DNA from: Nocardia amamiensis | Lineage (GTDB): Bacteria > Actinomycetota > Actinomycetes > Mycobacteriales > Mycobacteriaceae | Reading direction: 5' to 3' | Length of the DNA: 64,000 nt | Assembly (NCBI RefSeq): GCF_015477605.1 | Contig: NZ_JADLQX010000003.1 | Span: forward strand, 1 to 64,000 | Shown here: in pieces, positions 29,747-38,369 of the stretch | Layout of the letters: each line of letters opens with the position of its first letter | Numbering within the stretch: the first letter of the stretch is position 1 | The notes under the pieces: model-generated | Told to the model about the DNA's origin: nothing | Seen by the model: only the letters and a program-made list of their open reading frames with translations | Database searches by the model: none | Program-made: the position numbers and the translations under genes

Positions 29747-30103
29747 ATGTACCCACGCACCCGCCATCCCGGACGGACCCGACGTGTGCTGGCGCGCGGC
29801 GCCGCGGCGTCGATGCTGGCCCTGATGCCGATCACCGCCGTCGCCGTGCCCGCCCTGGCCGACCCGATCGTGCTGGAGCCCGCCGACGACCTCGACGCGG
29901 TGCACGGCCGCCCGGGCCACGGCCATGGCAGGCACGGCCACGACAGCTGGGACCGTGGTCGCCACCGCCACGACGACTGGTTCCGGGGTCGCCACAACGA
30001 CTGGGACCGCGGCCGCCACGGCGACTGGGACCGCGGCCGCCACCGCCACGACGACTGGGACGGATGGCACGGCTTCCGGCCGCCCACGGGAAGCGGTTTC
30101 TGA
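29747..30103 (+). CDS. secreted His/Trp/Arg/Asp-rich repeat protein
   Basis: This 118-aa protein has a signal peptide (RRVLARGAAASMLALMPITAVAVPALA, cleavage near residue 39). The mature part of about 80 residues is built of repeated xRGRH(RH)xDW units with about 12 His and 6 Trp, ending FRPPTGSGF. The RBS agaggaa is seven bases upstream. A role in binding metal ions or anionic polymers at the cell surface is possible. I know no characterised homologue. The repeat is also visible in the DNA as 24- to 30-base units (about 29948-30062). Confidence 0.82.
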   Translation: MYPRTRHPGRTRRVLARGAAASMLALMPITAVAVPALADPIVLEPADDLDAVHGRPGHGHGRHGHDSWDRGRHRHDDWFRGRHNDWDRGRHGDWDRGRHRHDDWDGWHGFRPPTGSGF

Positions 30104-30164
30104 ACCTGTCCCGTCGTTCCGGAGCGGGTCGCATGCTCGCGGCTCGCTCCGGTCTCCGGGCCGA

Positions 30165-31190
30165 CTACCGCGCCGCGGCGGTGCTGCGGCGACCGCGCAG
30201 CGAGGGGAGGCGTCGCGGCCTGCGCACCTCCGGCGCGTCCGCCGCGACGGATGGGTCCTGCACCCGAGTGTGCCCCGCCTCGATCCACATCGGGTCGTCC
30301 AGCGCACCGTGGCGTGATCGTTCGACGCCGCGCACGGCCGTCTCGCAGCGCCGGGCCAGCTCACGCCGGTCCGAGCCGGGCTGTTGCACCGGTTCGAGCA
30401 CCACCTCGGCGATCATCCCCCGCGACCGCAGTACCCGTCGCGCGGACGACGCGAATGTGTCCACGCCGACGAACGCGGGCACCGTACACGGAACGCCGTG
30501 CCGGTCCAGATAACGCAACCGCACCGGCTGCACCGCGGCGCCGGTGTTCACCGCCGCTTGGAACAGCGCGGGCCGCATGGTGCCGTAGGCGCGGCCACAC
30601 CAGGTGGTGCCCTCCGGGAAGACGCCGATCCGCTCGCCCGCGGCCAGCCGCGCGCCGACCGCGCTCACCACACCGGGCAATTCCCGCAGGCTTTCCCGCT
30701 CGATCGGGATGACCCGCATCAGCTTCGCGAGCTTGCCGAGCAGCGGCCAGTCCAGCATGTCCGCGCGGGCGACGAAGCCGAGCGGCTGCACCGAGGCCAG
30801 CGCCACGATGTCGGTCCAGCCGATGTGCCCGGTGACGACCAGCACGCCGCGGTCGGGCACGCCGTATCGAACCGGCGCGAGCGCGGCGCCGCCCTCATCG
30901 GCGACGCCGCGCTCGTCCGCGGCCGCCCGGTTGTCGACGATGCGCAATCGCATGCCGAGACATCCGAGCAGCAGGCGCGCGTACCCGCGCTGCATCAGTT
31001 CACGCTTGCCGCGCGGCGTCATCACGTGCGCGACCGGATAGGTGAGCAATACACCCGCGACACCGGCCAGCCGGGCGGCCACCCGCCGCGTGCCGACCGT
31101 GTCGATCGAATCCAGGCAACCGGGACCGCAGGGGCTCGAGGGCATCCACGCGTGCGCGGTGGACGCGGCGGGCGGCGCGTCGAAGACCAC
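30165..31190 (-). CDS. PlsC-family 1-acyl-glycerophosphate-type acyltransferase (Rv3026c-like)
   Basis: This 341-aa protein has the HX4D acyltransferase motif (HIGWTD), the substrate motif FPEGTTWCG, and a membrane-associated N-terminal segment. It starts six bases after the end of the hemolysin-type acyltransferase gene on the same strand, so they form an operon. The order matches Rv3027c-Rv3026c. An OlsA/OlsB-like pair that makes ornithine or other aminolipids would have the same architecture. The actual acyl acceptor cannot be told from sequence. Confidence 0.88.
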   Translation of the reverse strand: MVFDAPPAASTAHAWMPSSPCGPGCLDSIDTVGTRRVAARLAGVAGVLLTYPVAHVMTPRGKRELMQRGYARLLLGCLGMRLRIVDNRAAADERGVADEGGAALAPVRYGVPDRGVLVVTGHIGWTDIVALASVQPLGFVARADMLDWPLLGKLAKLMRVIPIERESLRELPGVVSAVGARLAAGERIGVFPEGTTWCGRAYGTMRPALFQAAVNTGAAVQPVRLRYLDRHGVPCTVPAFVGVDTFASSARRVLRSRGMIAEVVLEPVQQPGSDRRELARRCETAVRGVERSRHGALDDPMWIEAGHTRVQDPSVAADAPEVRRPRRLPSLRGRRSTAAAR

Positions 31191-31196
31191 GGGTCC

Positions 31197-32030
31197 TCAC
31201 CGTCCCCCGTCGAAGGTGGCCGCGGCATCCCGTAACCGGTTGAGGTAGCGGGTGTTGATGGTGTCCAGACCGAGCAGAACCACGAAATCGGCGACCGCGA
31301 AATCGGGGTCGTGGGCGGGCTCGCCGCAGATCTCCGCGCCGAGCCGTAGGTAGCCGCGCACCAGCGGCGGAAGTTTCGGGCGCGACGGCGGGGCGAGCTC
31401 ATCGAGCGTCTTCCCGTCGACCATCACCGGGTTGTACGGATGCACCCGGCGCTCCGGGTCGGAGGCGTGGCGGCCGAGCAGCATGTCGCGCACGCCGCGC
31501 ACATTCACACCGGGCGGGTCGGCCGGGGTGTCCCGCATCGGCACCGACACGCAGCCCATCACCCAGTCGTAGCCGGTGAGCTGGATGTAGTGCAGGATGC
31601 CCGCCCACATGAGGGTGAGCACCGATCCGTTGCGGTGGTCGGGCACCACGCAGGCGCGGCCCATCTCCACGATCCGCATGCCCTCCGGATCCAGTTGGGC
31701 GAGATCGAATTCCGTCGCTGTGTAGTACCCGCCCGCCGCGGCGACTCTGTCCGGCGGCAGCATTCGGTAGCAGCCGACGAACTCACCGCTGGCGTCGTCC
31801 CGCACCAACATGTGGTCGCAGTGCTCGTCGAAACGGTCGGCGTCGAGTCCCGTTCCATTGTCCGGAATCTGGAAGCCTGGCTCGTTGGCGAACACGCCGT
31901 AACGCAGCCGCTGCGCGGCGACCCGGTGCTCGAGGTCGGAGGAGACCACCAGCGAGTAGCGCGACCGTTCCTCCCCGGAGCCCGACGGTCCAGCCGGGGC
32001 GGTCAACACGGACGAAATAGTCATATCCAT
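31197..32030 (-). CDS. hemolysin-type N-acyltransferase (OlsB/Rv3027c-like)
   Basis: This 277-aa protein is a GNAT-fold acyltransferase of the Acetyltransf_5 (hemolysin) type. It shows RLRYGVFANEPGF, DEHCDHMLVRD, VGCYRMLPP and EMGRACVVPDHRNGSVLTLMW, as in OlsB proteins that acylate the alpha-amino group of ornithine. I placed the start at the ATG at 32030; an upstream in-frame ATG and one six bases further in are alternatives. It precedes the PlsC gene by six bases. Confidence 0.85.
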   Translation of the reverse strand: MDMTISSVLTAPAGPSGSGEERSRYSLVVSSDLEHRVAAQRLRYGVFANEPGFQIPDNGTGLDADRFDEHCDHMLVRDDASGEFVGCYRMLPPDRVAAAGGYYTATEFDLAQLDPEGMRIVEMGRACVVPDHRNGSVLTLMWAGILHYIQLTGYDWVMGCVSVPMRDTPADPPGVNVRGVRDMLLGRHASDPERRVHPYNPVMVDGKTLDELAPPSRPKLPPLVRGYLRLGAEICGEPAHDPDFAVADFVVLLGLDTINTRYLNRLRDAAATFDGGR

Positions 32031-32300
32031 GATGAAGCCAGCCCGACAATGCGCCCCAGCAACCTCGAAGTGTCGCGTCGATGCCGGTTGGGTGAACGAG
32101 ACGGCAGTCACACCAACCGTTCACGAAACGGTTCCGCCGCGTTCGTCCATCCGCATCACAACCGCATCCGACATGCGGTTTATCGCGCACGTCGCTGTTT
32201 TCGGCTACCGGCGCGGAGCGGTACGGATCGAGCCGACCCGGACATGCGAATCGCGCTGTCTCCGAGGGGAGCCAGCGCGATTCCTCAGCCGCGGGAAGGA

Positions 32301-33596
32301 TCAGGCCACGTAGCGTTCCGGAGCGCCTACCGTCGTCAACGGCGCCTCCTCCTCGGCGAAGCCGGGACGTCCGGTGCCGACGAACGCGACCAACCACGAG
32401 GCGACCGCGGCGAAGCGGTTGCGGAAGCCGACCAGGTACAACAGGTGCACCGCCAGCCACATCAACCAGGCGATCACGCCGCGGAAGGTGATGTGCTCGT
32501 TGAGTTTCACCACCGCGCTGAACCGGCTGATCACCGCCATGCTGCCCTTGTCCCAGTACTTGAACGGGGTGCCGGGCTGCTTCTTGCGGCGGATGATGTC
32601 GGCGGCGTGCCTGCCCTCCTGCATGGCCACCGGCGACTGTCCGGGGTAGCCGTTCAGCGAGGTCATGTCGCCGATGGCGTAGATGTCCGCGTAACCGCCG
32701 ACGGTGAGATCCGGATTGATCAGCAGGCGGCCCGCCCGGTCGGTCTCGACACCGGTGGCCTCGGCCAGGATCTTCGCGAATCCGCCCGCCTGCACACCAG
32801 CCGACCAGACCACGGTCTCCGCCGCGATGCTGTGTTCCACCCCGTCCTTGCCTTTGACGGTGACCTTGCCGTGCTCGATATCGGTGACGAACGTGCCGAG
32901 CAGCACGTCGACGCCGCTGCGGGTCAACGACTTCTTCGCGTATTCCGACAGACCGCCGCCGAACGGTGGAAGCACCTCGCCCGCGCCCTCGACGAGTGTG
33001 ACCGAAATCTCCTGGTGGTAGTGCCGTTTCGCCAGCTCCTTCAGCTGACCGGCCACTTCGACGCCGGTCGCTCCCGCGCCGACCACGACGAAGCTCAGCA
33101 GCCTGCGCCTGTCCTGCTCGTCGGCTTTCGCGGCTTCGGTGAAGACCCGCTCGATCTGCGCGCGCAGCCGCCGCGCGTCGTCGATGGTCTTGAGCGAGAA
33201 GGTCTTCTGGGCGAAATCGTCCCGGCCGAAGTAGGACTGGCTCGCGCCGGTGGCCGCGATCAGCGAGCCGTAGCGGATCCGATGCGGCATGCCCTCATTG
33301 GTCTGGTAGGTGACGATGGCCTGGTCGGGGTCGATGGCGACCACCGTGCCGAGGCGCACATCGGCCTCGCGGTGGCGGCGCAGGACGGCAGCGATCGGCG
33401 GCGCGATCTCGTCCGATGTGAGCACACCGGTCGCTACCTGGTACAACAGCGGTTGGAACAAGTGCTCGGGCGTGCTGGAGATCAGCACGAAGTCCACCCC
33501 CGACTTGGCCAGCTGCTTGGCGGCGGCGAGCCCGCCGAACCCCGATCCGACAATGACGACACCCGCGGTTTCGATTCCCGCATCCACGTACTGCAT
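32301..33596 (-). CDS. ndh: type II NADH dehydrogenase
   Basis: This 431-aa flavoprotein oxidises NADH and reduces quinone without pumping protons. It has the FAD motif VVIVGSGFGGLAAAKQL, the NAD motif VVGAGATGVEVAGQLKEL, the FAD-binding IYAIGDMT, and a C-terminal amphipathic and hydrophobic membrane anchor (FRGVIAWLMWLAVHLLYLVGF). It is divergent from a LysR regulator that may control it. It is not part of the mycobacterial order at this point. Confidence 0.94.
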   Translation of the reverse strand: MQYVDAGIETAGVVIVGSGFGGLAAAKQLAKSGVDFVLISSTPEHLFQPLLYQVATGVLTSDEIAPPIAAVLRRHREADVRLGTVVAIDPDQAIVTYQTNEGMPHRIRYGSLIAATGASQSYFGRDDFAQKTFSLKTIDDARRLRAQIERVFTEAAKADEQDRRRLLSFVVVGAGATGVEVAGQLKELAKRHYHQEISVTLVEGAGEVLPPFGGGLSEYAKKSLTRSGVDVLLGTFVTDIEHGKVTVKGKDGVEHSIAAETVVWSAGVQAGGFAKILAEATGVETDRAGRLLINPDLTVGGYADIYAIGDMTSLNGYPGQSPVAMQEGRHAADIIRRKKQPGTPFKYWDKGSMAVISRFSAVVKLNEHITFRGVIAWLMWLAVHLLYLVGFRNRFAAVASWLVAFVGTGRPGFAEEEAPLTTVGAPERYVA

Positions 33597-33660
33597 GACA
33601 GCCTCCTTCTCTCATTACGAACCGTGATCCGGAGGGCGGATATTTCAGGTGTCAGGGCGC

Positions 33661-33680
33661 ATAATTTAGATGACTCTTAT
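33661..33680. promoter_or_regulatory. candidate LysR binding site
   Basis: ATAA-N12-TTAT forms an interrupted dyad in an AT-rich segment of the 111-bp gap between ndh and the LysR gene. The direct repeat TGATCCG occurs on both sides (around 33626 and 33684). The layout suits a LysR regulator acting on both divergent genes. Confidence 0.5.
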
Positions 33681-33707
33681 CTTGATCCGTAATTAATTGG
33701 AGGCGCT

Positions 33708-34565
33708 GTGGAACTTCGGCAGCTCACCTACTTCGTCGCCGTGTGCGAGGAGCTGAGCTTCAGCGGCGCCGCCGCGCGGTGCTTCATCTCACAGTCGGCG
33801 ATCAGTCATCAGATCTCCCGGCTCGAGCGCGATCTCGGCGTGCAACTGTTCGAGCGCTCGACCCGCTCGGTCGTGCCCACCGACGCCACCGCTCGGCTAC
33901 TTCCGCTGGCGAAACAAATGCTGAGCTTGGAGTCGGCGATTCGCGCGGCGGTGCGCACGGTGGGGCCGCGGATCCGGTTGGCGGCGAACATGTCCTTCGC
34001 CACCCGCTCGCTGTCGGCCATCGCGGGCGCGCGCGCCGCGCACCCGGAAGCCGAAATCGAGTTCGTGATCAAACCGTTCCGCCAGCGCATCGCCGCTGTC
34101 ACGGACGGGGACTGCGATCTCGCCCTGATCCGCGGCAGCGTCGAGCAGCCGGGGCTCGCGGTGGAGCAGCTCTGGGTCGAAGACCTGGTGATCGCCACCT
34201 CCAGCGCGCATCCCCTGGCGACCAGGGACGTGGTGACCTTGTCCGATCTGAGTTCGTATCCGCTGCTGCTGCCGCCGGAACAGGAACAGGTGCTGCTGCA
34301 CACCGTGATCCGCAACGCGTTCGCCGAACTGCCCACGGGCCCGACTTTCGGGCCGCCCATCCCGCCGGACCACACCGCGACGATGGAGCTGATCAACCGG
34401 CCGGACGCGTGGACCGTGCTCTACGCCGAGAGCACCACCGAGGGACTGGTGGTGCTCTCGCTCGCCGAACACAAGCTGCGCATCCCGGTTTCGGCGGTGC
34501 TGCGCGCCGAAGCCAAGCGTTCACCGATCCTGACCACCCTGCTGTCCGCGCTGCACCGTTGCTGA
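33708..34565 (+). CDS. LysR-family transcriptional regulator
   Basis: This 285-aa protein starts at GTG after tggagg. It has the N-terminal winged helix-turn-helix (LSFSGAAARCFISQSAISHQISRLERDLG) and a periplasmic-binding-like effector domain. It is divergent from the type II NADH dehydrogenase and is likely to regulate it and itself. The effector is unknown. Confidence 0.93.
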   Translation: MELRQLTYFVAVCEELSFSGAAARCFISQSAISHQISRLERDLGVQLFERSTRSVVPTDATARLLPLAKQMLSLESAIRAAVRTVGPRIRLAANMSFATRSLSAIAGARAAHPEAEIEFVIKPFRQRIAAVTDGDCDLALIRGSVEQPGLAVEQLWVEDLVIATSSAHPLATRDVVTLSDLSSYPLLLPPEQEQVLLHTVIRNAFAELPTGPTFGPPIPPDHTATMELINRPDAWTVLYAESTTEGLVVLSLAEHKLRIPVSAVLRAEAKRSPILTTLLSALHRC

Positions 34566-34719
34566 GGTGGTCACTCGCGGCGGTTCGTCGCTGGGCTGCG
34601 CAGCTCTACCTGCGCCTGTGACACCCGAGCCGGCCGATCACGCGGTCAGCCACGAACTGGCCGCTCCAACCAGGGCCACCATGCCGGGTAGACGAGGCGT
34701 TTCCGGGAAGACGCCCGGT

Positions 34720-35094
34720 TCAGCTCACCCACGGCGGCGTGATGCGCGTTCCGTCCGCGAGTTCGCCTGCGAAGCCGACCGGTGCGATCACCATCAGTGT
34801 GGCGGGAGCCTCTCCCGGATTGTCCAGGCGAATGGTGGATTCGGCGGGGGCGACGGCGGCGTCCCCTGGTTCCAGGGGTGATGACTCACCCTCGACAGTG
34901 AATATCGCTGCGCCACCGAGGAGTACGAATGCCTCCTCGCGGAGGATGCGGTGTTCGACACCGATGGTTCCGGCGGCGATCTCCAGCTGCCATACGCATA
35001 CCTCCTTGCTGCCGGTGCCGGTGCGGATGAGTGGGGTGAAGCGGGCGTTGTGCATCTCGTGGACGGTGGTCTCCGCAGCGCGTACGACCGGCAT
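34720..35094 (-). CDS. cupin-domain protein
   Basis: This 124-aa single cupin has the two-motif beta barrel: G(T)IGVEHRILREEAFVLLGGAA and PGDAAVAPA. The metal-binding His/Glu set is only partly present. The ATG at 35094 is preferred over the one at 35100 because gaggag ends right before the latter and six bases before the former. It is divergent from the MarR gene, whose twin operators fill the gap. The substrate is unknown. Confidence 0.85.
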   Translation of the reverse strand: MPVVRAAETTVHEMHNARFTPLIRTGTGSKEVCVWQLEIAAGTIGVEHRILREEAFVLLGGAAIFTVEGESSPLEPGDAAVAPAESTIRLDNPGEAPATLMVIAPVGFAGELADGTRITPPWVS

Positions 35095-35109
35095 TTCCAT
35101 CTCCTCGGA

Positions 35110-35128
35110 TAGTCAATCTTCTTGACTA
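35110..35128. promoter_or_regulatory. MarR operator, copy 1
   Basis: TAGTCAA-N5-TTGACTA is a perfect inverted repeat between the cupin and MarR genes, 15 bases before the cupin start and just downstream of a likely cupin promoter. Confidence 0.85.
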
Positions 35129-35131
35129 ATA

Positions 35132-35150
35132 TAGTCAAGCACATTGACTA
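35132..35150. promoter_or_regulatory. MarR operator, copy 2
   Basis: It has the same 7-base arms and 5-base spacer as copy 1, with centres 22 bp apart (two helical turns), so two dimers could bind on one face. On the minus strand TTGACA (35159-35154) and ACTATA (35135-35130), 18 bp apart, form a candidate cupin promoter that this site covers. Confidence 0.85.
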
Positions 35151-35175
35151 CCCTGTCAAGTGTCAGGATGCATCC

Positions 35176-35634
35176 ATGCCCGCTTCCGTCCCGCCGCCCG
35201 CCCAGGATCTGCCACTGCTCTTGCTCGCGGCGGCCGCGCAAGTCACCGACGCCATCCACACCGGCGTGGTGACGGCGGGATTCACCGATGTGCGTCCGTC
35301 GCACGGATTCGCCTTCGCGCGGATGGCGCCCGACGGCGCGACGGTGGTCGAGATCGCCGAGCATCTCAGCGTCAGCAAGCAGGCTGCGAGTCAGCTGGTG
35401 GACGAGTTGGTGCGCAAAGGATATGCGCGGCGCAACCCGCATCCGCACGACGCACGAGCCAAGCTCATCACGCTGACCGAACGCGGCTGGGCCTGCACCC
35501 GCGCCGCGGACGCCGCGGCGGCGGAGTTCACGCAACACTGGGCCGCGACATTGGGCCGTGCCGACATCGCCGATCTGCGAAATATGCTGGCCCGCGTGGT
35601 CACTCCGGGCCGCGTGCGGCCCTCGGCATGGTAG
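35176..35634 (+). CDS. MarR-family transcriptional regulator
   Basis: This 152-aa protein has the winged-helix MarR domain: VVEIAEHLSVSKQAASQLVDELVRKGYARR followed by a wing with DARAKLITLTERG. The ATG at 35176 was chosen because a longer frame would begin inside the operator. It should repress itself and the divergent cupin gene through the twin palindromes. Confidence 0.92.
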   Translation: MPASVPPPAQDLPLLLLAAAAQVTDAIHTGVVTAGFTDVRPSHGFAFARMAPDGATVVEIAEHLSVSKQAASQLVDELVRKGYARRNPHPHDARAKLITLTERGWACTRAADAAAAEFTQHWAATLGRADIADLRNMLARVVTPGRVRPSAW

Positions 35635-35691
35635 TTCTTCGGCGTCTTGAACCACGCTACCTGCGCCACGCCGGCGCGTCGTCTGGGGCAA

Positions 35692-36621
35692 TCACGGAAG
35701 CGGAGTGAATCCGATTCCGATCGTGCTCGGTCCTTGCGCTGCGATGTCGTCGAGAATTCCATGGATACCGGAGAACTGGAACGGTGCCCACGGATTGAGC
35801 GGATTGATTGCGGAGGTGATTCCGACCAAACCGCTCCGCGTGGTCACCGGGCCACCGCTATCGCCCGGAATGATCGCGGCCCATGAACTGATGACGTTGT
35901 TCTTGTACTCGATCACGAGACCGCATGTCTTCCTGGACACCTGACCGTACTTGCAGATGATGTCCCTCAGCGGGACGGGATCCGCGCCGATCTTCCTGAT
36001 CACGATCCCGTTCGGCGTCTTGTTGACCGGATTGATCTTCGTTTCGTCCAGCTTGATGACCGCGTAATCCTTGGACGAGTCAACCGGATACTGCCTCGAC
36101 GGAAACCCGGGCCAATTCGTGCTCCACGTGGCGTAGTACCCGATCGGGCCCAGTCCGGGATTGCCCGTCAGGAATACCTCCTGAGTTCCGGTGTCCCGAG
36201 TCATCATGTGCCCGGCCGTGAGAGCCACCAGATTGCCGAGTTGGTCATATCCGACAGCCCCGACAGTGCCCCAGCTTCCGCAGGGAAGTCCGCCATCGGA
36301 CATGATCGACGTTCCCGGACCGAAGTTCACGCCGGATGACGGAGGCGTGCCCACATAAGTGAACGGGACTCCGTTGCTGAACCCGCTCGGCGTGGTGACT
36401 CTGACCAGCACCACTCCCGTTGCGGCAGGAGAGATAGCCGTGATCTGCGTTGCGGAGTCGATTGTGAACGAGGTCGCTGGAGTGGTGCCGAATCCGACCG
36501 CCGTAGCTCCGGTCAGATTCGTCCCCGTCAGGGTGACCGTTGTTCCACCGATGAGCGGCCCCGAACCTGGGCTCGCCGAGACCAGAGTCGGAGCCGTAGG
36601 CAGGGAAGTAATGGTAGGCAT
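35692..36621 (-). CDS. IPT/TIG-domain trypsin-like serine protease
   Basis: This 309-aa protein begins with an IPT/TIG immunoglobulin-like domain (about residues 7-90: SASPGSGPLIGGTTVTLTG, GVPFTYV) and continues with an S1-type protease. The triad candidates are His in LTAGH, Asp in KDYAVIKLD and Ser in PGDSGGPV, with a Cys near each end. The ATG at 36621 follows a strong aaggagg by seven bases. No signal peptide is visible. The DNA looks less GC-rich than its neighbours, which hints at recent arrival. Confidence 0.85.
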   Translation of the reverse strand: MPTITSLPTAPTLVSASPGSGPLIGGTTVTLTGTNLTGATAVGFGTTPATSFTIDSATQITAISPAATGVVLVRVTTPSGFSNGVPFTYVGTPPSSGVNFGPGTSIMSDGGLPCGSWGTVGAVGYDQLGNLVALTAGHMMTRDTGTQEVFLTGNPGLGPIGYYATWSTNWPGFPSRQYPVDSSKDYAVIKLDETKINPVNKTPNGIVIRKIGADPVPLRDIICKYGQVSRKTCGLVIEYKNNVISSWAAIIPGDSGGPVTTRSGLVGITSAINPLNPWAPFQFSGIHGILDDIAAQGPSTIGIGFTPLP

Positions 36622-36954
36622 AATGCCGCCTCCTTCACCGCGGTGGGAGTGGGGTCCGCTGCACCAGGTCAGCGAATTCGCTTGGTCCCGGCTCCATTCA
36701 GTAAGGCCCCTATACCGATACCCGGGCAATGGGTCCTTCGATCCGTTTTCGTCTGTTTTCAGATGAACCCAGATCCCGACGTATCGGTCGAGTCTGTTAC
36801 GGAGTCGACGGGCCGCGCATGCAAAACGCTCGGCTGGGACCTCAGCCGAGCGTTTCGTTATGCTCTTGTCCACCATCAACTAGCAGCGCTGTTGCGGCGC
36901 CCTGGAACCCGAGTATGTCCGGGTTCCGTTCGGGAGAATCGTGCCGGATAGGGG
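36622..36954. other. 333-bp intergenic region with a terminator
   Basis: This spacer precedes the IPT/TIG-protease gene and follows the MetE-like gene, both on the minus strand. It carries the strong hairpin at 36825-36856 and, closer to the protease, less GC-rich sequence that could contain its promoter. No gene is convincing. Confidence 0.55.
36825..36856 (-). terminator. intrinsic terminator of the MetE-like gene
   Basis: AAACGCTCGGCTG and CAGCCGAGCGTTT form a perfect 13-bp stem around a 6-base loop. On the minus strand it ends in a short U-run (GTTTTGC). It lies about 100 bp after the stop of the MetE-like gene. Confidence 0.8.
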
Positions 36955-38010
36955 TCAGACACCCAATTCCGTTGCGGCCAGCGCTGTTCCCTCGATGCGC
37001 GCCCGGATCTTGGCGAACGCGGTTTCGCGTGAGGTGGAGGTGTCGTCGGCGAACGGCGCGAAACCGCAGTCGTCGCAGGTACCCAAGCGCTCGACGGGCA
37101 GGTAGCGGGCGGCGAGCAGCACCCGGTCGCGCACCTGCTCGGGAGTCTCGACAACCGGGTCGATCGGGTCGGTGACGCCGATGAACACGCGAGCCTGCGC
37201 GGGCAAGTGTTCGGCGACCACGGCGAGCACCTTCTCCGGCTCCGGTTCGCTGGCGAACTGGAGGTAGAACGCGCCGACCCGCAACTGCATCAGCTTGGGC
37301 AGCAGCGCGCTGTAGTCCACGTCCAAGCTGTGCGTGGAGTCCTGGTCGCCGCCGGGGCAGCTGTGCACGCCGATCCTGGCGCGCTCTTCGTCCGAGAAAC
37401 GGTCCAGCACAAGGTTGTTGAGCTCGATGAACTGGTCGAGCACGCCGCCGCTCGGGTCCAGCTGGAGCGAGAGCCGCCCCTCGGTGAAGTCGAGCTGCAC
37501 CAGGTGCGCGCCTTCGTCCAGGCAGCGGCGGATATCGGCCTCCGCCGCGTCGGCCAGATCGGCGAGGAACCGCTCGCGCGGATAGTCCTCGATACCGTCC
37601 GCCGGGTAGAGCAGGCTCAGCGCCGACGGCGCGATGACCGCCTGCTTCACCGGCACGGTGGTGTGCTGCTTCGCGGCGCGCAAGTAGTCCACCGCGTGCG
37701 CGGCGTACCGGAACGGCCCCGAGGTCAGCCGGGGCAGCTGCCGCTGGTGTCCATCGGCGAACTGGATGATCGCGCCGTCCGGGGCCAGATTGTCCAGCCC
37801 GGCGATCGGATAGGTGGCGAAGCTCGGCTTGCTCTGCTCACCGTCGGTGACGACGGGAGAGCCGAGTTCCTCCAGGGCGCGGATGGTCTCGGCGACCGCA
37901 CGCTGCTGGAGTTCGGCGAACGCGGTGGCGTCGCCGGAATCATCGGCCATGGCGGCCAGGATGTCGTGAGTGCGAGGAATGCTACCGATCGGTTCTGTGG
38001 GGAGGCTCAC
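36955..38010 (-). CDS. cobalamin-independent methionine synthase-like protein
   Basis: This 351-aa protein is a MetE-type barrel: GSIPRTHD at the start, VVTDGEQSKPSF, the zinc-site candidate HSCPGGDQDSTH and a second one CDDCGFAPF. It is half the length of MetE and resembles enzymes that use methylcobamide, methionine or methylthio compounds. The two zinc motifs are better preserved than in the gene at 25872. The usual methyl donor and acceptor cannot be stated. Confidence 0.88.
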   Translation of the reverse strand: MSLPTEPIGSIPRTHDILAAMADDSGDATAFAELQQRAVAETIRALEELGSPVVTDGEQSKPSFATYPIAGLDNLAPDGAIIQFADGHQRQLPRLTSGPFRYAAHAVDYLRAAKQHTTVPVKQAVIAPSALSLLYPADGIEDYPRERFLADLADAAEADIRRCLDEGAHLVQLDFTEGRLSLQLDPSGGVLDQFIELNNLVLDRFSDEERARIGVHSCPGGDQDSTHSLDVDYSALLPKLMQLRVGAFYLQFASEPEPEKVLAVVAEHLPAQARVFIGVTDPIDPVVETPEQVRDRVLLAARYLPVERLGTCDDCGFAPFADDTSTSRETAFAKIRARIEGTALAATELGV

Positions 38011-38369
38011 ACTGGCGAGTGTACGTCGGCCGCCTGGCTAACGACTCGAATCTGCCTGCAGCCGAGATCTTTTGGCACAGGTCACGGATTCCCGCTGTCC
38101 GGCTCAGAGCACCACCCCAAATTCCGGACGGCTGCTCTAAGGCCGGTCAGATGGTCGCCGATCACTTCGGCCACCGCTCGGCAGCGCAGGGTCCGCAGTG
38201 CGGGATCTGGTCGGTTGCTCACCAGATCCACCTCATCGTTGCTAGTGCCGCGCTGCAGCCGGTGGCCGCTGCGACGAGGATGATCGCAGCGGCGACCAGC
38301 ACAGTCATTGCCATCGAACGAGCCGAACCAGCTTCCCGTGTTGCTGCTTCAACACATCGCGAGCCGATG
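38011..38369. other. gene-free stretch upstream of the MetE-like gene
   Basis: About 360 bp. Frames on both strands are short and of poor composition. Together with the remnant that follows, the stretch looks like decayed coding sequence. No RNA or riboswitch pattern was recognised. Confidence 0.45.

Noticed and set aside
29948..30062. Short regular repeats resembling a CRISPR array
   Set aside because: Units are contiguous without unique spacers and encode the xRGRHxDW repeats of a secreted protein in frame.
35692..36621. Prophage origin for the IPT/TIG-protease gene
   Set aside because: No phage structural, integrase or lysis genes and no att-like repeats surround it.
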